Shown: positions 40,109 to 49,332 of the stretch, piece after piece
How positions within the stretch are numbered: the stretch's first letter is position 1
Layout of the letters: every line of letters starts with the position of its first letter
From: Flavobacteriaceae bacterium
Lineage (GTDB): Bacteria; Bacteroidota; Bacteroidia; Flavobacteriales; Flavobacteriaceae
Length of the DNA stretch: 64,000 bases
Assembly (NCBI GenBank): GCA_017857815.1
Contig: JAFMCL010000004.1
Span: 42,714-106,713, forward strand
Direction: 5' to 3'
The notes under the pieces: generated by a model
The model's database searches: none
What the model was told of the DNA's origin: nothing
Seen by the model: only the letters and a program-made list of their open reading frames with translations
Translations under genes and position numbers: made by a program

Positions 40109-40852
40109 GTGAAAATCATTACAGCTTGTAAAGCAACAGTTTTAATTGGTTTTCTTTTTATTCAGATGACCCATGCCCAATTCCAATCGGAAGGAGAACT
40201 TTCGATTGACAAAGGGATTCTTCAATCCGAAACAACATTTTTGAATCAATCTGAAGGAACTGGCGCAGAGAAAACAAATTATCTACAACTTCCAAATAAT
40301 CTTTTCAGATATGGGATTTCCAACAATGCTGAAATTCGCTTGGTGATTGCTTTAGAGGGAACTCAACAAGATTCAAGACAAGCCATATTATATAAGATGG
40401 GAAGCATAGAATTGGGCGCCAAAGTTGCGTTCAATAAACAAAATGATTCCAAAACAAAAGGGGCCTTTTTTTCACATTTGATTTTTCCACAAAATTGGAA
40501 TGATTTTTCAAATAGTTTTGGGTATTCTAATCAATTGGTTCTCACGCAAAATATCAATTCAAAGTTCAGTCTCACTTCCAACTTCGGCTATACCCATTTT
40601 AGCAATGGTATGGGATATTATAATTATACGGCAGCTGCAGTATTGAATATTTCAAATAAATTTTCTTTGTTTATCGAGCCTTATGGAGATTTTAATGCTA
40701 AATCAAATTCGGCAATAAACATAGATTTTGGATTTTCTTATTTCTTAGCAAACCTTCAATTTGATTTTTCTATTGGGACAGGAATCGACAACAAGATGAT
40801 CCATCAGGGAATCGTAATCACCTGGCGACCCATCAAAAAAGCAGCAAAATAA
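40109..40852 (+). CDS. Outer-membrane barrel protein of the transporter/phenol-MetA-like type
   Basis: 247 residues from a GTG start, with a signal peptide (MKIITACKATVLIGFLFIQM, cleaved at THAQ). The mature sequence alternates hydrophobic and polar residues over about ten strands (for example LFRYGISNNAEIRLVIA and NFGYTHFSNGMGYYNY), ending in ITWRP. Compatible with a beta-barrel of the MetA-pathway phenol-degradation-like family. Substrate unknown. Confidence 0.6.
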   Translation: MKIITACKATVLIGFLFIQMTHAQFQSEGELSIDKGILQSETTFLNQSEGTGAEKTNYLQLPNNLFRYGISNNAEIRLVIALEGTQQDSRQAILYKMGSIELGAKVAFNKQNDSKTKGAFFSHLIFPQNWNDFSNSFGYSNQLVLTQNINSKFSLTSNFGYTHFSNGMGYYNYTAAAVLNISNKFSLFIEPYGDFNAKSNSAINIDFGFSYFLANLQFDFSIGTGIDNKMIHQGIVITWRPIKKAAK

Positions 40853-40867
40853 TTACTACCCATTAAG

Positions 40868-40939
40868 TAGCTCCGACAGGAATCGAACCTGTATCTAAAG
40901 TTTAGGAAACTTTTGTTCTATCCGTTGAACTACGGAGCT
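40868..40939 (-). tRNA. tRNA-Arg (anticodon CCU)
   Basis: The minus strand folds into a cloverleaf: 7-bp acceptor AGCTCCG/CGGAGCT, D-stem GTTC/GAAC, anticodon stem AAAGT/ACTTT with loop TTCCTAA (anticodon CCT reading AGG), T-stem ACAGG/CCTGT with loop TTCGATT, and discriminator A. CCA is not encoded. Total 72 bases. A plus-strand open frame that begins inside this gene (40913) is not the real start of the next gene. Confidence 0.95.
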
Positions 40940-41086
40940 GTTTTAGAGACCTCTAAAGTAAAATTATTCATTTTAATGACTCGTCTCAATGGTACATTTC
41001 TCACTTGTAAAGCTAATGAACGACTTTCTATTTTTGGTGATAGTCAGAATCTTTTACTACTTTACCAAAAATTATTGCAAGATATC

Positions 41087-41779
41087 ATGAAAAAAAGAAT
41101 TTTTAAAGTTGCTTTTTTTTCGATTTCAATATTATTTATTTCTTGTTCTCTCATAGAAAAGTATCAAGGGACGGATAAAAAATTTGAGACTGAAGTTTCT
41201 AAATTAGAAGCCCAAAGAGAGTTTGAAGAAAAAAAGGATTACATCCTTTTTGTTGGAAGTTCAAGCATCAGGCGGTGGGATAAGTTAGCAGAAAACATGC
41301 AGCCTTATGATGTAGTTAAGCGAGGTTATGGCGGTGCACATTTTTACGACTTAATCCATTTCACGGAACGTCTTGTTGCACCACATAAAAATGCAAAAGC
41401 AATGGTTTGTTTTGTTGCAAATGACATTACGGGTAACGACAACGATTTAGACCCTCGGGAGGTGAAGAATTTATTCAAACTGGTTACCCGCCAAGTTCAC
41501 TCACTATTTCCAATGCTTCCAATTTTTTTCATAGAAATAACGCCTACTCCAAAAAGATGGCAAGTATGGGATCAAACTTCTACCGCAAATGATTTGATTC
41601 AAAATTTTACCAATAAAACCCAGAACATTCACTTCATCTCAACAAGGGATCAATTTATAGGAAAAAACAGATTACCAGTTTCGGAATACTTTGTTAAGGA
41701 CAGTCTTCACCTGAGTCAAAAAGGCTATGACAAATGGTCTGAGATAATTAAATCCAAACTTGATTACACTTTAAATTAG
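41087..41779 (+). CDS. SGNH/GDSL-family hydrolase lipoprotein
   Basis: 230 residues. The start is the ATG at 41087, because earlier in-frame codons overlap the tRNA and only this start gives the lipoprotein signal (ILFISC, Cys20). Family blocks: GSSS with nucleophile Ser58 (block I), RGYGG (block II Gly), VANDI (block III Asn) and DSLHLS (block V Asp and His). The esterase probably deacylates a carbohydrate or lipid in the envelope. It precedes the ThuA gene by eight bases, so cotranscription is likely. Confidence 0.88.
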   Translation: MKKRIFKVAFFSISILFISCSLIEKYQGTDKKFETEVSKLEAQREFEEKKDYILFVGSSSIRRWDKLAENMQPYDVVKRGYGGAHFYDLIHFTERLVAPHKNAKAMVCFVANDITGNDNDLDPREVKNLFKLVTRQVHSLFPMLPIFFIEITPTPKRWQVWDQTSTANDLIQNFTNKTQNIHFISTRDQFIGKNRLPVSEYFVKDSLHLSQKGYDKWSEIIKSKLDYTLN

Positions 41780-41787
41780 ATATTCAA

Positions 41788-42639
41788 ATGATTTTATCAA
41801 TTTCAAACAGAGGTTATTTTAGTTTAAAAACCACAATATTTCTATTGAGCTTTCTTTTCCTTGTTCCAAGTATTGTCCATGGCCAATCGAGGAAAGAACA
41901 AGTTTCGAGTCTTAAAAATAAAAAAGTGGTCTATGTCTGGGGGGGGTGGAAGAGTCATCATCCAGAAAAAACAGTCGATTTATTTGTTCCTTGGCTAAGG
42001 TCAGAAGGAGCAATAGTTGAGGTTTTCAACACACTCGAGGTTTATGCAGATGCTGCGGTGATGGAACAAGCGGATCTAATTATACAGCAATGGACCATGG
42101 GAGAAATGACCAAAAATCAATCTATAGGCTTACAAAAAGCAATACTTAATGGAACTGGAATGGCAGGTTGGCATGGAGGAACAGGAGATTCTTTTCGAGG
42201 AAATTTAGATTATCAATACATGATTGGGGGTCAATTTGTTTCACATCCTGGAGGAAAGTCCGAATTTAAAGTCAAAATTATCGATCGAAAAGATCCAATC
42301 ACAAAAGGTCTGAAAGATTTTTATGTCAAAAACACCGAGCAATATTACATGTTAATGGATCCGAATGTTAAAGTACTGGCGACTTCAAAGTTTATAAAAG
42401 CAAGTTATTTAAAAAAGGGTTCTAAAAAAATTGAGAATGTAGTCACCGGAAGTGTTGTGCCTGTGGTTTGGAAAAAGAATTTTGGAAAAGGGAGAATTTT
42501 CTATAATTCATTAGGCCATAATATTGAAGATTTTGATGTTAGAGTGCTAATGGAAATACACAAGAGAGGAATTCGTTGGGCTGCAGAAAGCAAATATAGT
42601 CCCAAAGAAGACTTAATTTCCCCCGTGCACAAGTATTAA
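41788..42639 (+). CDS. ThuA-like protein, exported
   Basis: 283 residues with signal peptide (about 1-32, cleaved at VHGQ). The fold signature VVYVWGGWKSHHPEKT near the start, then GMAGWHGGTGDS and IGGQFVSHPGG, are ThuA-family (trehalose utilization) motifs of a glutamine-amidotransferase-like fold. Members often appear in keto-sugar/glycoside operons with Gfo/Idh/MocA and DUF1080 proteins, as here. The precise activity is unresolved; exported to the periplasm. Confidence 0.88.
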   Translation: MILSISNRGYFSLKTTIFLLSFLFLVPSIVHGQSRKEQVSSLKNKKVVYVWGGWKSHHPEKTVDLFVPWLRSEGAIVEVFNTLEVYADAAVMEQADLIIQQWTMGEMTKNQSIGLQKAILNGTGMAGWHGGTGDSFRGNLDYQYMIGGQFVSHPGGKSEFKVKIIDRKDPITKGLKDFYVKNTEQYYMLMDPNVKVLATSKFIKASYLKKGSKKIENVVTGSVVPVVWKKNFGKGRIFYNSLGHNIEDFDVRVLMEIHKRGIRWAAESKYSPKEDLISPVHKY

Positions 42640-42766
42640 GTGGTTCAGAATTAAAAAAAAGCAACTTTATAATTTAAGCACTATATTTAAATGTTAATTT
42701 TCTTTTAAATCTGAAAAATAATTAGGCGAATATTTATAAATTGAAAAAAACTAACAAAAACGAATT

Positions 42767-43924
42767 ATGAATAAAAAACTTTTTAATGCGAGTTGTTTTG
42801 CTTTAATCACAACTGCGATGACTTTTGCCGTACGTGCAAAAATCGAATTGGTCTTTAAGGATGACTACGGCCTAACTCTAGAAGACATTGGAATTGCTTT
42901 TGGTCCAGCATTTTATGGATTTACCTTGGCGATGATCATAGGAGGATTTTTAGTTGATCTTTTTGGAATGAAAAAGATAATGAACATTGCCTTCATCACA
43001 CATTTGGGAGGAATTATCTTAACCCTTTTCGCAAGAGATTTTTGGATGTTATTTTCAGGAACCTTACTTATTGGAATTGGTAATGGCATGGTCGAAGCAG
43101 CTTGTAATCCATTAATTGCAACCTTATACCCAAATGATAAAACAAAAATGCTGAATCGTTTTCATGTATGGTTTCCCGGAGGAATCGTCATCGGAAGTGT
43201 CTTGGGCTTTTTGATTGTTGACATTATGGGACTCAGTTGGATGGTATTGGTAGGAACTCTATTTATTCCCCTTGCGATTTATATCTACCTTTTTGCAGGA
43301 CAAAAATTTCCTCCGACGGATCGGGTAACCAGTGGTGTTACTTATAATGAAATGTTGAAAGCAAGTTTTGCTAATCCTTTATTTTGGTTCATTGGATTCT
43401 GTATGCTTCTCACCGCTTCTACAGAACTGGCGACTACCCAAAGGATATCTTCATTATTAGAAAAAACGGTTTCAAACCCAATTTTAGTACTGGCTTTTAT
43501 CAACGGGATTATGATGGTAGGAAGGCTATTTGCCGGAGATGTTGTTCATAAATTAAGTATTACCAAAATGTTACTTTTCTCATCAATATTTTCATTTTTA
43601 GGGCTTCTTTGGCTTTCATCGGCTACTGGCGCTTCCTCATTTCTAGCTGCTGGAGTTTTTGCCATTGGTGTGTGTTATTTTTGGCCAACCATGTTGTCTT
43701 TTGTTGCTGTAAAAATTCCCGATAGTGGCGCATTAGGGCTTTCTCTTATGGGAGGTTTAGGAATGTTTTCTGTTTCTATCGTCCTTTGGGTAATGGGATC
43801 GATGATGGATCTAGACACTTCCGGTGCAGACACATTGTATACCCTTTCGATACTCCCCGTTATTCTAATTGTACTTTTTGGAATAAGAACATTTTATGAA
43901 AACAAGCAAGCCAAGGCTGCTTAA
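42767..43924 (+). CDS. MFS transporter, probably sugar
   Basis: 385 residues, about eleven to twelve hydrophobic segments. Seen: VDLFGMKKIM (the D-x-x-G-[RK]-K-like loop between helices 2 and 3), and LIGIGNGMVEAACNPLIATLYPNDKTK, a signature seen in FucP-like sugar transporters. Inner-membrane import of a monosaccharide or keto sugar is likely. Lies between ThuA and DUF1080 genes; a strong terminator follows. Confidence 0.85.
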   Translation: MNKKLFNASCFALITTAMTFAVRAKIELVFKDDYGLTLEDIGIAFGPAFYGFTLAMIIGGFLVDLFGMKKIMNIAFITHLGGIILTLFARDFWMLFSGTLLIGIGNGMVEAACNPLIATLYPNDKTKMLNRFHVWFPGGIVIGSVLGFLIVDIMGLSWMVLVGTLFIPLAIYIYLFAGQKFPPTDRVTSGVTYNEMLKASFANPLFWFIGFCMLLTASTELATTQRISSLLEKTVSNPILVLAFINGIMMVGRLFAGDVVHKLSITKMLLFSSIFSFLGLLWLSSATGASSFLAAGVFAIGVCYFWPTMLSFVAVKIPDSGALGLSLMGGLGMFSVSIVLWVMGSMMDLDTSGADTLYTLSILPVILIVLFGIRTFYENKQAKAA

Positions 43925-43945
43925 TCATATGATTATAAATTAATT

Positions 43946-43977
43946 AAATGGGAAAGTAAACCACTTTCCCATTTTTT
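43946..43977 (+). terminator. Intrinsic terminator after the MFS gene
   Basis: A 12-bp stem AAATGGGAAAGT/ACTTTCCCATTT with loop AAACC is followed by several T. It separates the MFS gene from the DUF1080 gene, so the latter probably has its own promoter. Confidence 0.88.
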
Positions 43978-44003
43978 ACCTAACTTCATTATCACTTTTT
44001 CAA

Positions 44004-44729
44004 ATGAAATATTTATTTTTCTTTATTGGTATTGCTGCTGCAACGGGACAAGTTAAATTTGAACCTGAACACACCGAAGTCTGGGAACCCAAACCAACAA
44101 AAATAACCCCTGGCATAAATACAGCTCCACCATCCGATGCAATAGTTTTGTTTGACGGAACGGACCTTTCACTTTGGGAGGGAGAGGATGGAACTCCAGC
44201 ATCTTGGACTCTAAATGATGATCAATCCTTAACGGTTAAACCTAAGTCTGGTGGAATTCAAACCAAAGCCGAATTTGGCTCAATTCAATTACACATAGAA
44301 TGGAAGTCCCCTGAAATCGTAAAAGGAGAAGGACAAGGGAGGGGCAATAGCGGTATTTTTTTTCAAAAGGCATATGAAGTGCAAGTATTGGATAGCTACG
44401 AAAGCGTGACCTATTCAAATGGACAGGCTTCGTCCGTTTATAAGCAACATATCCCATTGGTCAACGCCACCTTACCTCCCGGGAAATGGCAAACATATGA
44501 CATCGTTTTTAACGAGCCGAAGTATGAAGCGGATGGAAAACGAATTAAGAAAGGAACTTTAACCGTTTTTCACAATGGTGTTTTGGTTCAAAATAATGTT
44601 GAAATTCAAGGGACGAGTGTTTACAGGGGTTTCCCCAAATTGAGAGACATTAATCTACCTAAAAAACTTTATTTACAAGATCATGGTGATCGGGTGAGTT
44701 ATCGAAATATATGGCTGCGTAAACTTTAG
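44004..44729 (+). CDS. DUF1080 protein (3-keto-disaccharide hydrolase family)
   Basis: 241 residues with signal peptide (MKYLFFFIGIAAATGQ). The concanavalin-like fold of DUF1080 (PF06439) is evident: FDGTDLSLWEGEDG, HIEWKSPEIVKGEGQGRGNS, NSGIFFQKAYEVQVLDSYES and NGVLVQNNVEIQG (each in part). The family is now named 3-keto-disaccharide hydrolase; it cleaves glycosides after oxidation at C3. Neighbouring Gfo/Idh/MocA, ThuA and MFS genes fit this pathway. Periplasmic. Confidence 0.88.
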   Translation: MKYLFFFIGIAAATGQVKFEPEHTEVWEPKPTKITPGINTAPPSDAIVLFDGTDLSLWEGEDGTPASWTLNDDQSLTVKPKSGGIQTKAEFGSIQLHIEWKSPEIVKGEGQGRGNSGIFFQKAYEVQVLDSYESVTYSNGQASSVYKQHIPLVNATLPPGKWQTYDIVFNEPKYEADGKRIKKGTLTVFHNGVLVQNNVEIQGTSVYRGFPKLRDINLPKKLYLQDHGDRVSYRNIWLRKL

Positions 44730-44737
44730 AAATCTAA

Positions 44738-44768
44738 CAAAAATCCTTCTTTAATGAAGGATTTTTTG
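44738..44768 (+). terminator. Intrinsic terminator after DUF1080
   Basis: A stem CAAAAATCCTTC/GAAGGATTTTTTG with a small loop ends in T-rich DNA, nine bases after the gene. The A/T flanks allow it to act for the convergent arsC transcript also. Confidence 0.8.
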
Positions 44769-44838
44769 TTTTATAAAACGTGATTTAAATCAATTGATTT
44801 TATCTTAAAATAAAGTAATCCATTTATTTGAAAATGGA

Positions 44839-45441
44839 TTATAGATTAATAAAAACATATTTCATTTCAGTCGCAATCTGGAGCGATCGTTCATCGTACA
44901 TTTTTGCTTCTTTTGGAGTATCGTCAAAAGCTTTGGGATCCTCAAATCGAATGGGTAACCTTTTTTCTGCACCGGGAATAAAAGGACAATTTTCATCTGC
45001 ATGGTCGCAAGTCATGATGGCAGCAAATCCTTTCTCAGGATTTGATACATCGTCATATTTTTTAGAAAAAAGAATAAAAGGCGCCCTTTCCGCGTGATAA
45101 CTGATTGAGTATTTTGGATTTTCTCCTTCAGAATGTTTAATGTCAAACCCCATTCTCTCCATTGAAGCGATGGCTCGTTCATTACAAGCCGTAATTTCAA
45201 CACCTCCTGAAAAACTATTTATTTCAACGCCATAATGCGTTGCAATTACTTTTGCCCAAAGTTGTGAAAACTGACTTCTACGAGAATTATGAGTACAGAT
45301 AAAGTTTAAGTTGACGTCATGTTTTAACGCTATTTTTTCTGTTATATAGTCAATCAAAGATTGGAGTATAATTTTTCGATCTTCAGGGATTGAATCAACA
45401 GAAAGTGAATCAATAATCGTAACAAGAGCAGGCTTCATCAT
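44839..45441 (-). CDS. arsC: Arsenate reductase, thioredoxin-coupled LMW-phosphatase type
   Basis: 200 residues. The phosphatase loop C49-THNSRRS is the CX5R motif, and C145/C152 in [10 protein letters not shown] match the second and third redox cysteines of Staphylococcus-type ArsC (C82/C89). The reduction of arsenate to arsenite uses thioredoxin. The N-terminal ~45 residues are an extension compared with the about 131-residue S. aureus enzyme. It overlaps the upstream acr3 gene by four bases. Confidence 0.92.
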   Translation of the reverse strand: MMKPALVTIIDSLSVDSIPEDRKIILQSLIDYITEKIALKHDVNLNFICTHNSRRSQFSQLWAKVIATHYGVEINSFSGGVEITACNERAIASMERMGFDIKHSEGENPKYSISYHAERAPFILFSKKYDDVSNPEKGFAAIMTCDHADENCPFIPGAEKRLPIRFEDPKAFDDTPKEAKMYDERSLQIATEMKYVFINL

Positions 45442-46505
45442 TTGTATAATTTATTTTTTAACCAAAATGCAACTTTAACTAATAGGATTAATGCAGGAAC
45501 TTCGACCAGGGGACCGATCACACCGGCAAATGCCTGCCCACTGTTGACACCAAACACACCAATTGCGACAGCAATGGCCAACTCGAAATTGTTTCCTGCA
45601 GCCGTAAATGCAATCGAAGCATTGGTTGAATAATCAGCTCCTAAAACTTTACCCGCAATAAAGCTAAAGATAAACATGATTGCAAAATAAAGACTTAAAG
45701 GTAGAGCAATCCTCAGTACATCGAGAGGAAGCGCGACAATGTCTTGTCCTTTAAGACTAAACATAATCACGATTGTGAACAAAAGCGAGATCAGTGTGAC
45801 GGGTGAAATCTTTGGGGTAAAAGTTTCTTCATACCAAATTTCCCCTTTTCTCGATATCAGAATTTTCCTCGTTAGGAATCCAGCCAGGAACGGAATGCCT
45901 AAATAAATGAATACGCTTTTTGCAATTTCACCAATAGAAATATCAATTAATTGACCTTCCAATCCAAAATAAGGCGGTAAAATTGTCATAAATAAATAGG
46001 CGTAAAAGCTAAAAAACAGGACTTGAAACACACTGTTCATAGCAACCAAACCGGCAGCATATTCTCGATTTCCTCCGGCCAATTCGTTCCAAACCATCAC
46101 CATGGCAATACAGCGCGCCAGTCCTATTAGGATCAAACCGATCATGTATTCAGGATAATCAGACAGAAAAGTGATTGCCAAAAAGAACATTAATATTGGT
46201 CCCACAATCCAATTTAATAGGAGCGAAATGGAAAGTATTTTGGTGTTTTTAAAAACAGCTTTTATTCTGTCATATTTTACTTTTGCGAAAGGGGGATACA
46301 TCATCAAAATAAGCCCAATAGCAAGAGGAATGTTGGTTGTCCCTTTTGAAAAAGTGTTGATGAATCCCACACTTTTGGGAATTAAGTTGCCTATGGAGAC
46401 TCCCAAAGCCATCGCTAGAAAAATCCATAAGGTTAAATTTCGATCAAGAAAACTCAACTTTTTTCGTTCACGAGCTGTGGCGCATTTAGTAGGATGTAAT
46501 TCCAT
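45438..46505 (-). CDS. acr3: Acr3-family arsenite efflux transporter
   Basis: 355 residues, about ten transmembrane helices. The essential Cys of helix 4 (C132 in GLARCIAMV) and the conserved Glu of helix 9 (E335 in [10 protein letters not shown]) are present, both required in Acr3. It exports arsenite produced by ArsC, encoded directly downstream in the same transcript. No arsR repressor gene is nearby. Confidence 0.94.
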   Translation of the reverse strand: MELHPTKCATARERKKLSFLDRNLTLWIFLAMALGVSIGNLIPKSVGFINTFSKGTTNIPLAIGLILMMYPPFAKVKYDRIKAVFKNTKILSISLLLNWIVGPILMFFLAITFLSDYPEYMIGLILIGLARCIAMVMVWNELAGGNREYAAGLVAMNSVFQVLFFSFYAYLFMTILPPYFGLEGQLIDISIGEIAKSVFIYLGIPFLAGFLTRKILISRKGEIWYEETFTPKISPVTLISLLFTIVIMFSLKGQDIVALPLDVLRIALPLSLYFAIMFIFSFIAGKVLGADYSTNASIAFTAAGNNFELAIAVAIGVFGVNSGQAFAGVIGPLVEVPALILLVKVAFWLKNKLYK

Positions 46506-46716
46506 TGATTACTAATTTATAATTGATGAGGTTTTGTATTTTTCAAAGAGGATTTCACCGTAAAATTACGATTAAAGATTTTGCTATTTTACGTTTTAAT
46601 TTGAAGTTTAGGTTAAGCATTAAAAGAAAATTATTTTTCACATATTAAAAATTTGTTGATTATTTTTAGCATAATTTTATTGAAAAATTTTCGTTACTAT
46701 TTAATAAAACAATTTT

Positions 46717-47229
46717 TTGAAGCGATTTAAGGTTTTTTCTATATTTATTCTTCTTTATTCATTAAGTGGTTTTGGACAAGACAGTGTTTTGTATGAGCAA
46801 TTCAGATTTAACATGCCCGAAGCTGAAGCCATTAATTTATTAAAGAAAAACAGAAAGCGGTTTAAAAACATACCCTTGGGATCGGGCAATATATTTTCTT
46901 TAAGAAAAGGGTCCTTAAATTTTGAAGCAGGAAAGCTTTATAGCGTTACCATTTGGAGTAAAAAGAACCTTGATTTAAGAAAAGCAGAGACTTATTTAAA
47001 AAACACCAGAAAGTATTTAGAATCAGAAGGATTTGTAATGGTTTATGCACAACAATATTGGGACAAGCCTTTGAAGCGCGACAAAGACAAGCCTTGTATT
47101 CGTTTTGTGAATCACGAAAAAAACATCCTCCTTGATGTCGAGTCCAGAGGTCAGGGAAACATCTACAATGTCTTTTTGAACTTCTATAATTTTACTTGGT
47201 TCTACAACAAAACGAAGCGAATCAAATAG
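46717..47229 (+). CDS. Secreted protein of unknown function
   Basis: 170 residues from a TTG start, which gives a convincing signal peptide (MKRFKVFSIFILLYSLSGFG, cleaved near Q). The mature part is basic, with a periodicity of K/R and aromatic residues (IPLGSGNIFSLRKGSLNFEAGKLYS in parts). No family recognised. Convergent with the DUF3078 gene. Confidence 0.6.
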   Translation: MKRFKVFSIFILLYSLSGFGQDSVLYEQFRFNMPEAEAINLLKKNRKRFKNIPLGSGNIFSLRKGSLNFEAGKLYSVTIWSKKNLDLRKAETYLKNTRKYLESEGFVMVYAQQYWDKPLKRDKDKPCIRFVNHEKNILLDVESRGQGNIYNVFLNFYNFTWFYNKTKRIK

Positions 47230-47230
47230 C

Positions 47231-48157
47231 CTAAAGGTCGATGCTTAGACCCAAACCGAACAATTCTCGAATTTGTAATTTATTGATAAGATCGTCGTCA
47301 TACTGAATGTGAACGATTAGATTGCTCGAAATCCTTTCATTAACTTTCAAAATAAATTTCGCATTCCATTCAAAGTCAATATTTTTTATTTTTTGGAGAT
47401 AGTTGACGTAAAAGTTAAACTTATTGTCTACCGTTATGTTGTCCATAATTTCAGTTTTATAATGCCCAGTAAGCGAAGCACCTATCGAAATATTATTTGT
47501 CCTCCCCCTTTCTACACCAAAGTATTTTTGACCAGGAGCCAAGTTTTCAGTGTATGCTTTTCCTACAAAAATCCCCCTCGAAGCCAAGGGCGATAAGTTT
47601 AACCATATATCGTCACTTTTTTTAAAATACCAACCCAGTCCAATTTGGACAACTGTTGGCGAAAAAATCCGAGAGACCTTCTCTTTTTTCTCTTCTCCAC
47701 CTTCTTCAAAATATCTATAACCGGGTAACAATTGAGTTTTAAAATTAATGTAGGCCGAATAATTCCAGTATTGATTGATTTGACTTCCCACGAGTGAATT
47801 TATCTCAAAACGATCATCTGCTTTTCTGAAAAAGGAATTACTGGAGAGGTAGGTAGTTCCAACAGATACCATCAGATTGGTGTCCCAAACCAATCCTTTT
47901 CTGTCAGAATAATTTAAATTATAATCTACTGCCAACAACCCACTCAATGAACTCTCTCCTCCTGAAATCCAATTTTCAAAGTAAGCCTGATTAAAAGTGA
48001 AATTTGTCGTTCCCGAGTATTTCATCCTTTTGCCATCTTCTTCAGATTGGATAATTGCATCATAAGGAATTAAGGAATCGGTCACTGCAGTGTTCTCTTG
48101 TGAGAAGAGATTAAAAGTCAAAAAAATAAGTGCTAGGTTTAAAAATGATTTATTCAA
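47231..48157 (-). CDS. DUF3078 outer-membrane-type protein
   Basis: 308 residues from a TTG start with a signal peptide (MNKSFLNLALIFLTFNLFS). The NFTFNQAYFENWISGGESS motif (residues about 51-69) and the repeated amphipathic strands (for example YWNYSAYINFKTQLLPGYRY), ending in a LGLSIDL strand, match the DUF3078 family of Bacteroidota, predicted beta-barrels. Function unknown. It has a TATCTTTG promoter box upstream on its strand. Confidence 0.82.
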   Translation of the reverse strand: MNKSFLNLALIFLTFNLFSQENTAVTDSLIPYDAIIQSEEDGKRMKYSGTTNFTFNQAYFENWISGGESSLSGLLAVDYNLNYSDRKGLVWDTNLMVSVGTTYLSSNSFFRKADDRFEINSLVGSQINQYWNYSAYINFKTQLLPGYRYFEEGGEEKKEKVSRIFSPTVVQIGLGWYFKKSDDIWLNLSPLASRGIFVGKAYTENLAPGQKYFGVERGRTNNISIGASLTGHYKTEIMDNITVDNKFNFYVNYLQKIKNIDFEWNAKFILKVNERISSNLIVHIQYDDDLINKLQIRELFGLGLSIDL

Positions 48158-48185
48158 GTGATTGGGTGTTAATAGATTATTTTAG

Positions 48186-48193
48186 CAAAGATA
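48186..48193 (-). promoter_or_regulatory. Candidate -7 box TATCTTTG for the DUF3078 gene
   Basis: CAAAGATA on the plus strand reads TATCTTTG on the minus strand (TAnnTTTG), 29 bases before the gene start. Confidence 0.45.
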
Positions 48194-48256
48194 TTATATT
48201 AATAAATATTATAATAATTACGTTGTATTTTAGGATTTAATTCAGGATGATTCAAT

Positions 48257-49258
48257 ATGAAAAATAAGCAGCTTATTCTTGTTAAAAGACCCAAGGGACT
48301 TCCTGAGCCAGACACCTGGGAGTATAAAACCGAAGCAGTTGTCCCTCTTCAAGAGGGACAAATGTTGGTTGAACAGCAATTTGTTTCACTAGACCCAGCA
48401 ATGCGCGGATGGATGAATGAAACCCGTTCATACATTCCTCCAATCAAAATAGGGGAGGTGATGCGGGCAGGTACTGTAGGAAAAGTAGTCGAAACAAAAG
48501 GAACTACCCGTTATAATAAAGATGATTATTTGGTTGGTTGGGGTGGCGTTCAACAATATGTTATAACCAATGGCGGGGGGTATCAAAAAGTAGCACCAGA
48601 ATTGGCGGATTTGACGACCTATTTAGGGGTATTGGGATTGACCGGATTGACAGCTTATTTTGGAATTCTAGAAGTTGCCGCACTAAAAAAGGGTGAGGTG
48701 GTATTGGTCTCTGGCGCTGCTGGTGCTGTTGGAAGTGTGGTGGGTCAAATTGCTAAAATCAAGGGGTGTAAAGTCATAGGGATCGCAGGAGGAAAAAACA
48801 AGTGTGATTATCTCAAAAATGAATTGGGCTTTGATGCTGCAATTGATTATAAAAATGAAAGTATTAGAAAAGAGCTTAAGAGAAATTGCCCTGAGGGTAT
48901 AGATGTTTATTTTGACAATGTGGGCGGAGAAACCTTAGATCATGCGCTGGCCAACCTCAGAATTAATGCACGTATTGTGATTTGTGGAGCAATATCACAA
49001 TACAATTCACAGCAGGTAGTAGGCCCAAAAAATTACCTCTCCTTGTTGGTAAATCGCGCGAGTATGAAAGGAATGGTTGTGTTTGATTATGAATCGCAAT
49101 ATGATCAGGCGAGGATACAAATGTCGAAGTGGATGAAAGAGGGCAAGCTCAAAACAAAAGAGGATGTTTACGATGGTATTGATAATTTTTATGAGGTATT
49201 CTTAAAGCTTTTTAGTGGGGATAAACTAGGGAAGTTGGTTCTAAAAATAAATAAATAA
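48257..49258 (+). CDS. NADP-dependent medium-chain oxidoreductase (leukotriene-B4-dehydrogenase/CurA type)
   Basis: 333 residues, zinc-free MDR superfamily. N-terminal GroES-like domain with SLDPAMRGWMNE (the LDPxxRxWM signature of the LTB4DH/CurA group), then the Rossmann motif SGAAGAVGSVVGQIAK near 152-167 and VYFDNVGGETLD. It reduces alpha,beta-unsaturated ketones or aldehydes with NADPH. Specific substrate is not known. Monocistronic. Confidence 0.9.
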   Translation: MKNKQLILVKRPKGLPEPDTWEYKTEAVVPLQEGQMLVEQQFVSLDPAMRGWMNETRSYIPPIKIGEVMRAGTVGKVVETKGTTRYNKDDYLVGWGGVQQYVITNGGGYQKVAPELADLTTYLGVLGLTGLTAYFGILEVAALKKGEVVLVSGAAGAVGSVVGQIAKIKGCKVIGIAGGKNKCDYLKNELGFDAAIDYKNESIRKELKRNCPEGIDVYFDNVGGETLDHALANLRINARIVICGAISQYNSQQVVGPKNYLSLLVNRASMKGMVVFDYESQYDQARIQMSKWMKEGKLKTKEDVYDGIDNFYEVFLKLFSGDKLGKLVLKINK

Positions 49259-49290
49259 TTTTTTCTTATAGTTTAATAAGTCTAGTTATT

Positions 49291-49298
49291 TAATTTTG
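49291..49298 (+). promoter_or_regulatory. Candidate -7 box TAATTTTG for the YHYH-PEBP gene
   Basis: TAATTTTG ends 34 bases before the ATG at 49333. No clear -33 TTTG. Confidence 0.45.
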
Positions 49299-49332
49299 TA
49301 TTACTATATATATATTAATAATTATTTTTTTT

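Noticed and set aside
40913..41086. N-terminal extension of the SGNH protein
   Set aside because: It overlaps the tRNA-Arg gene and lacks a signal; the start at 41087 is clearly better.
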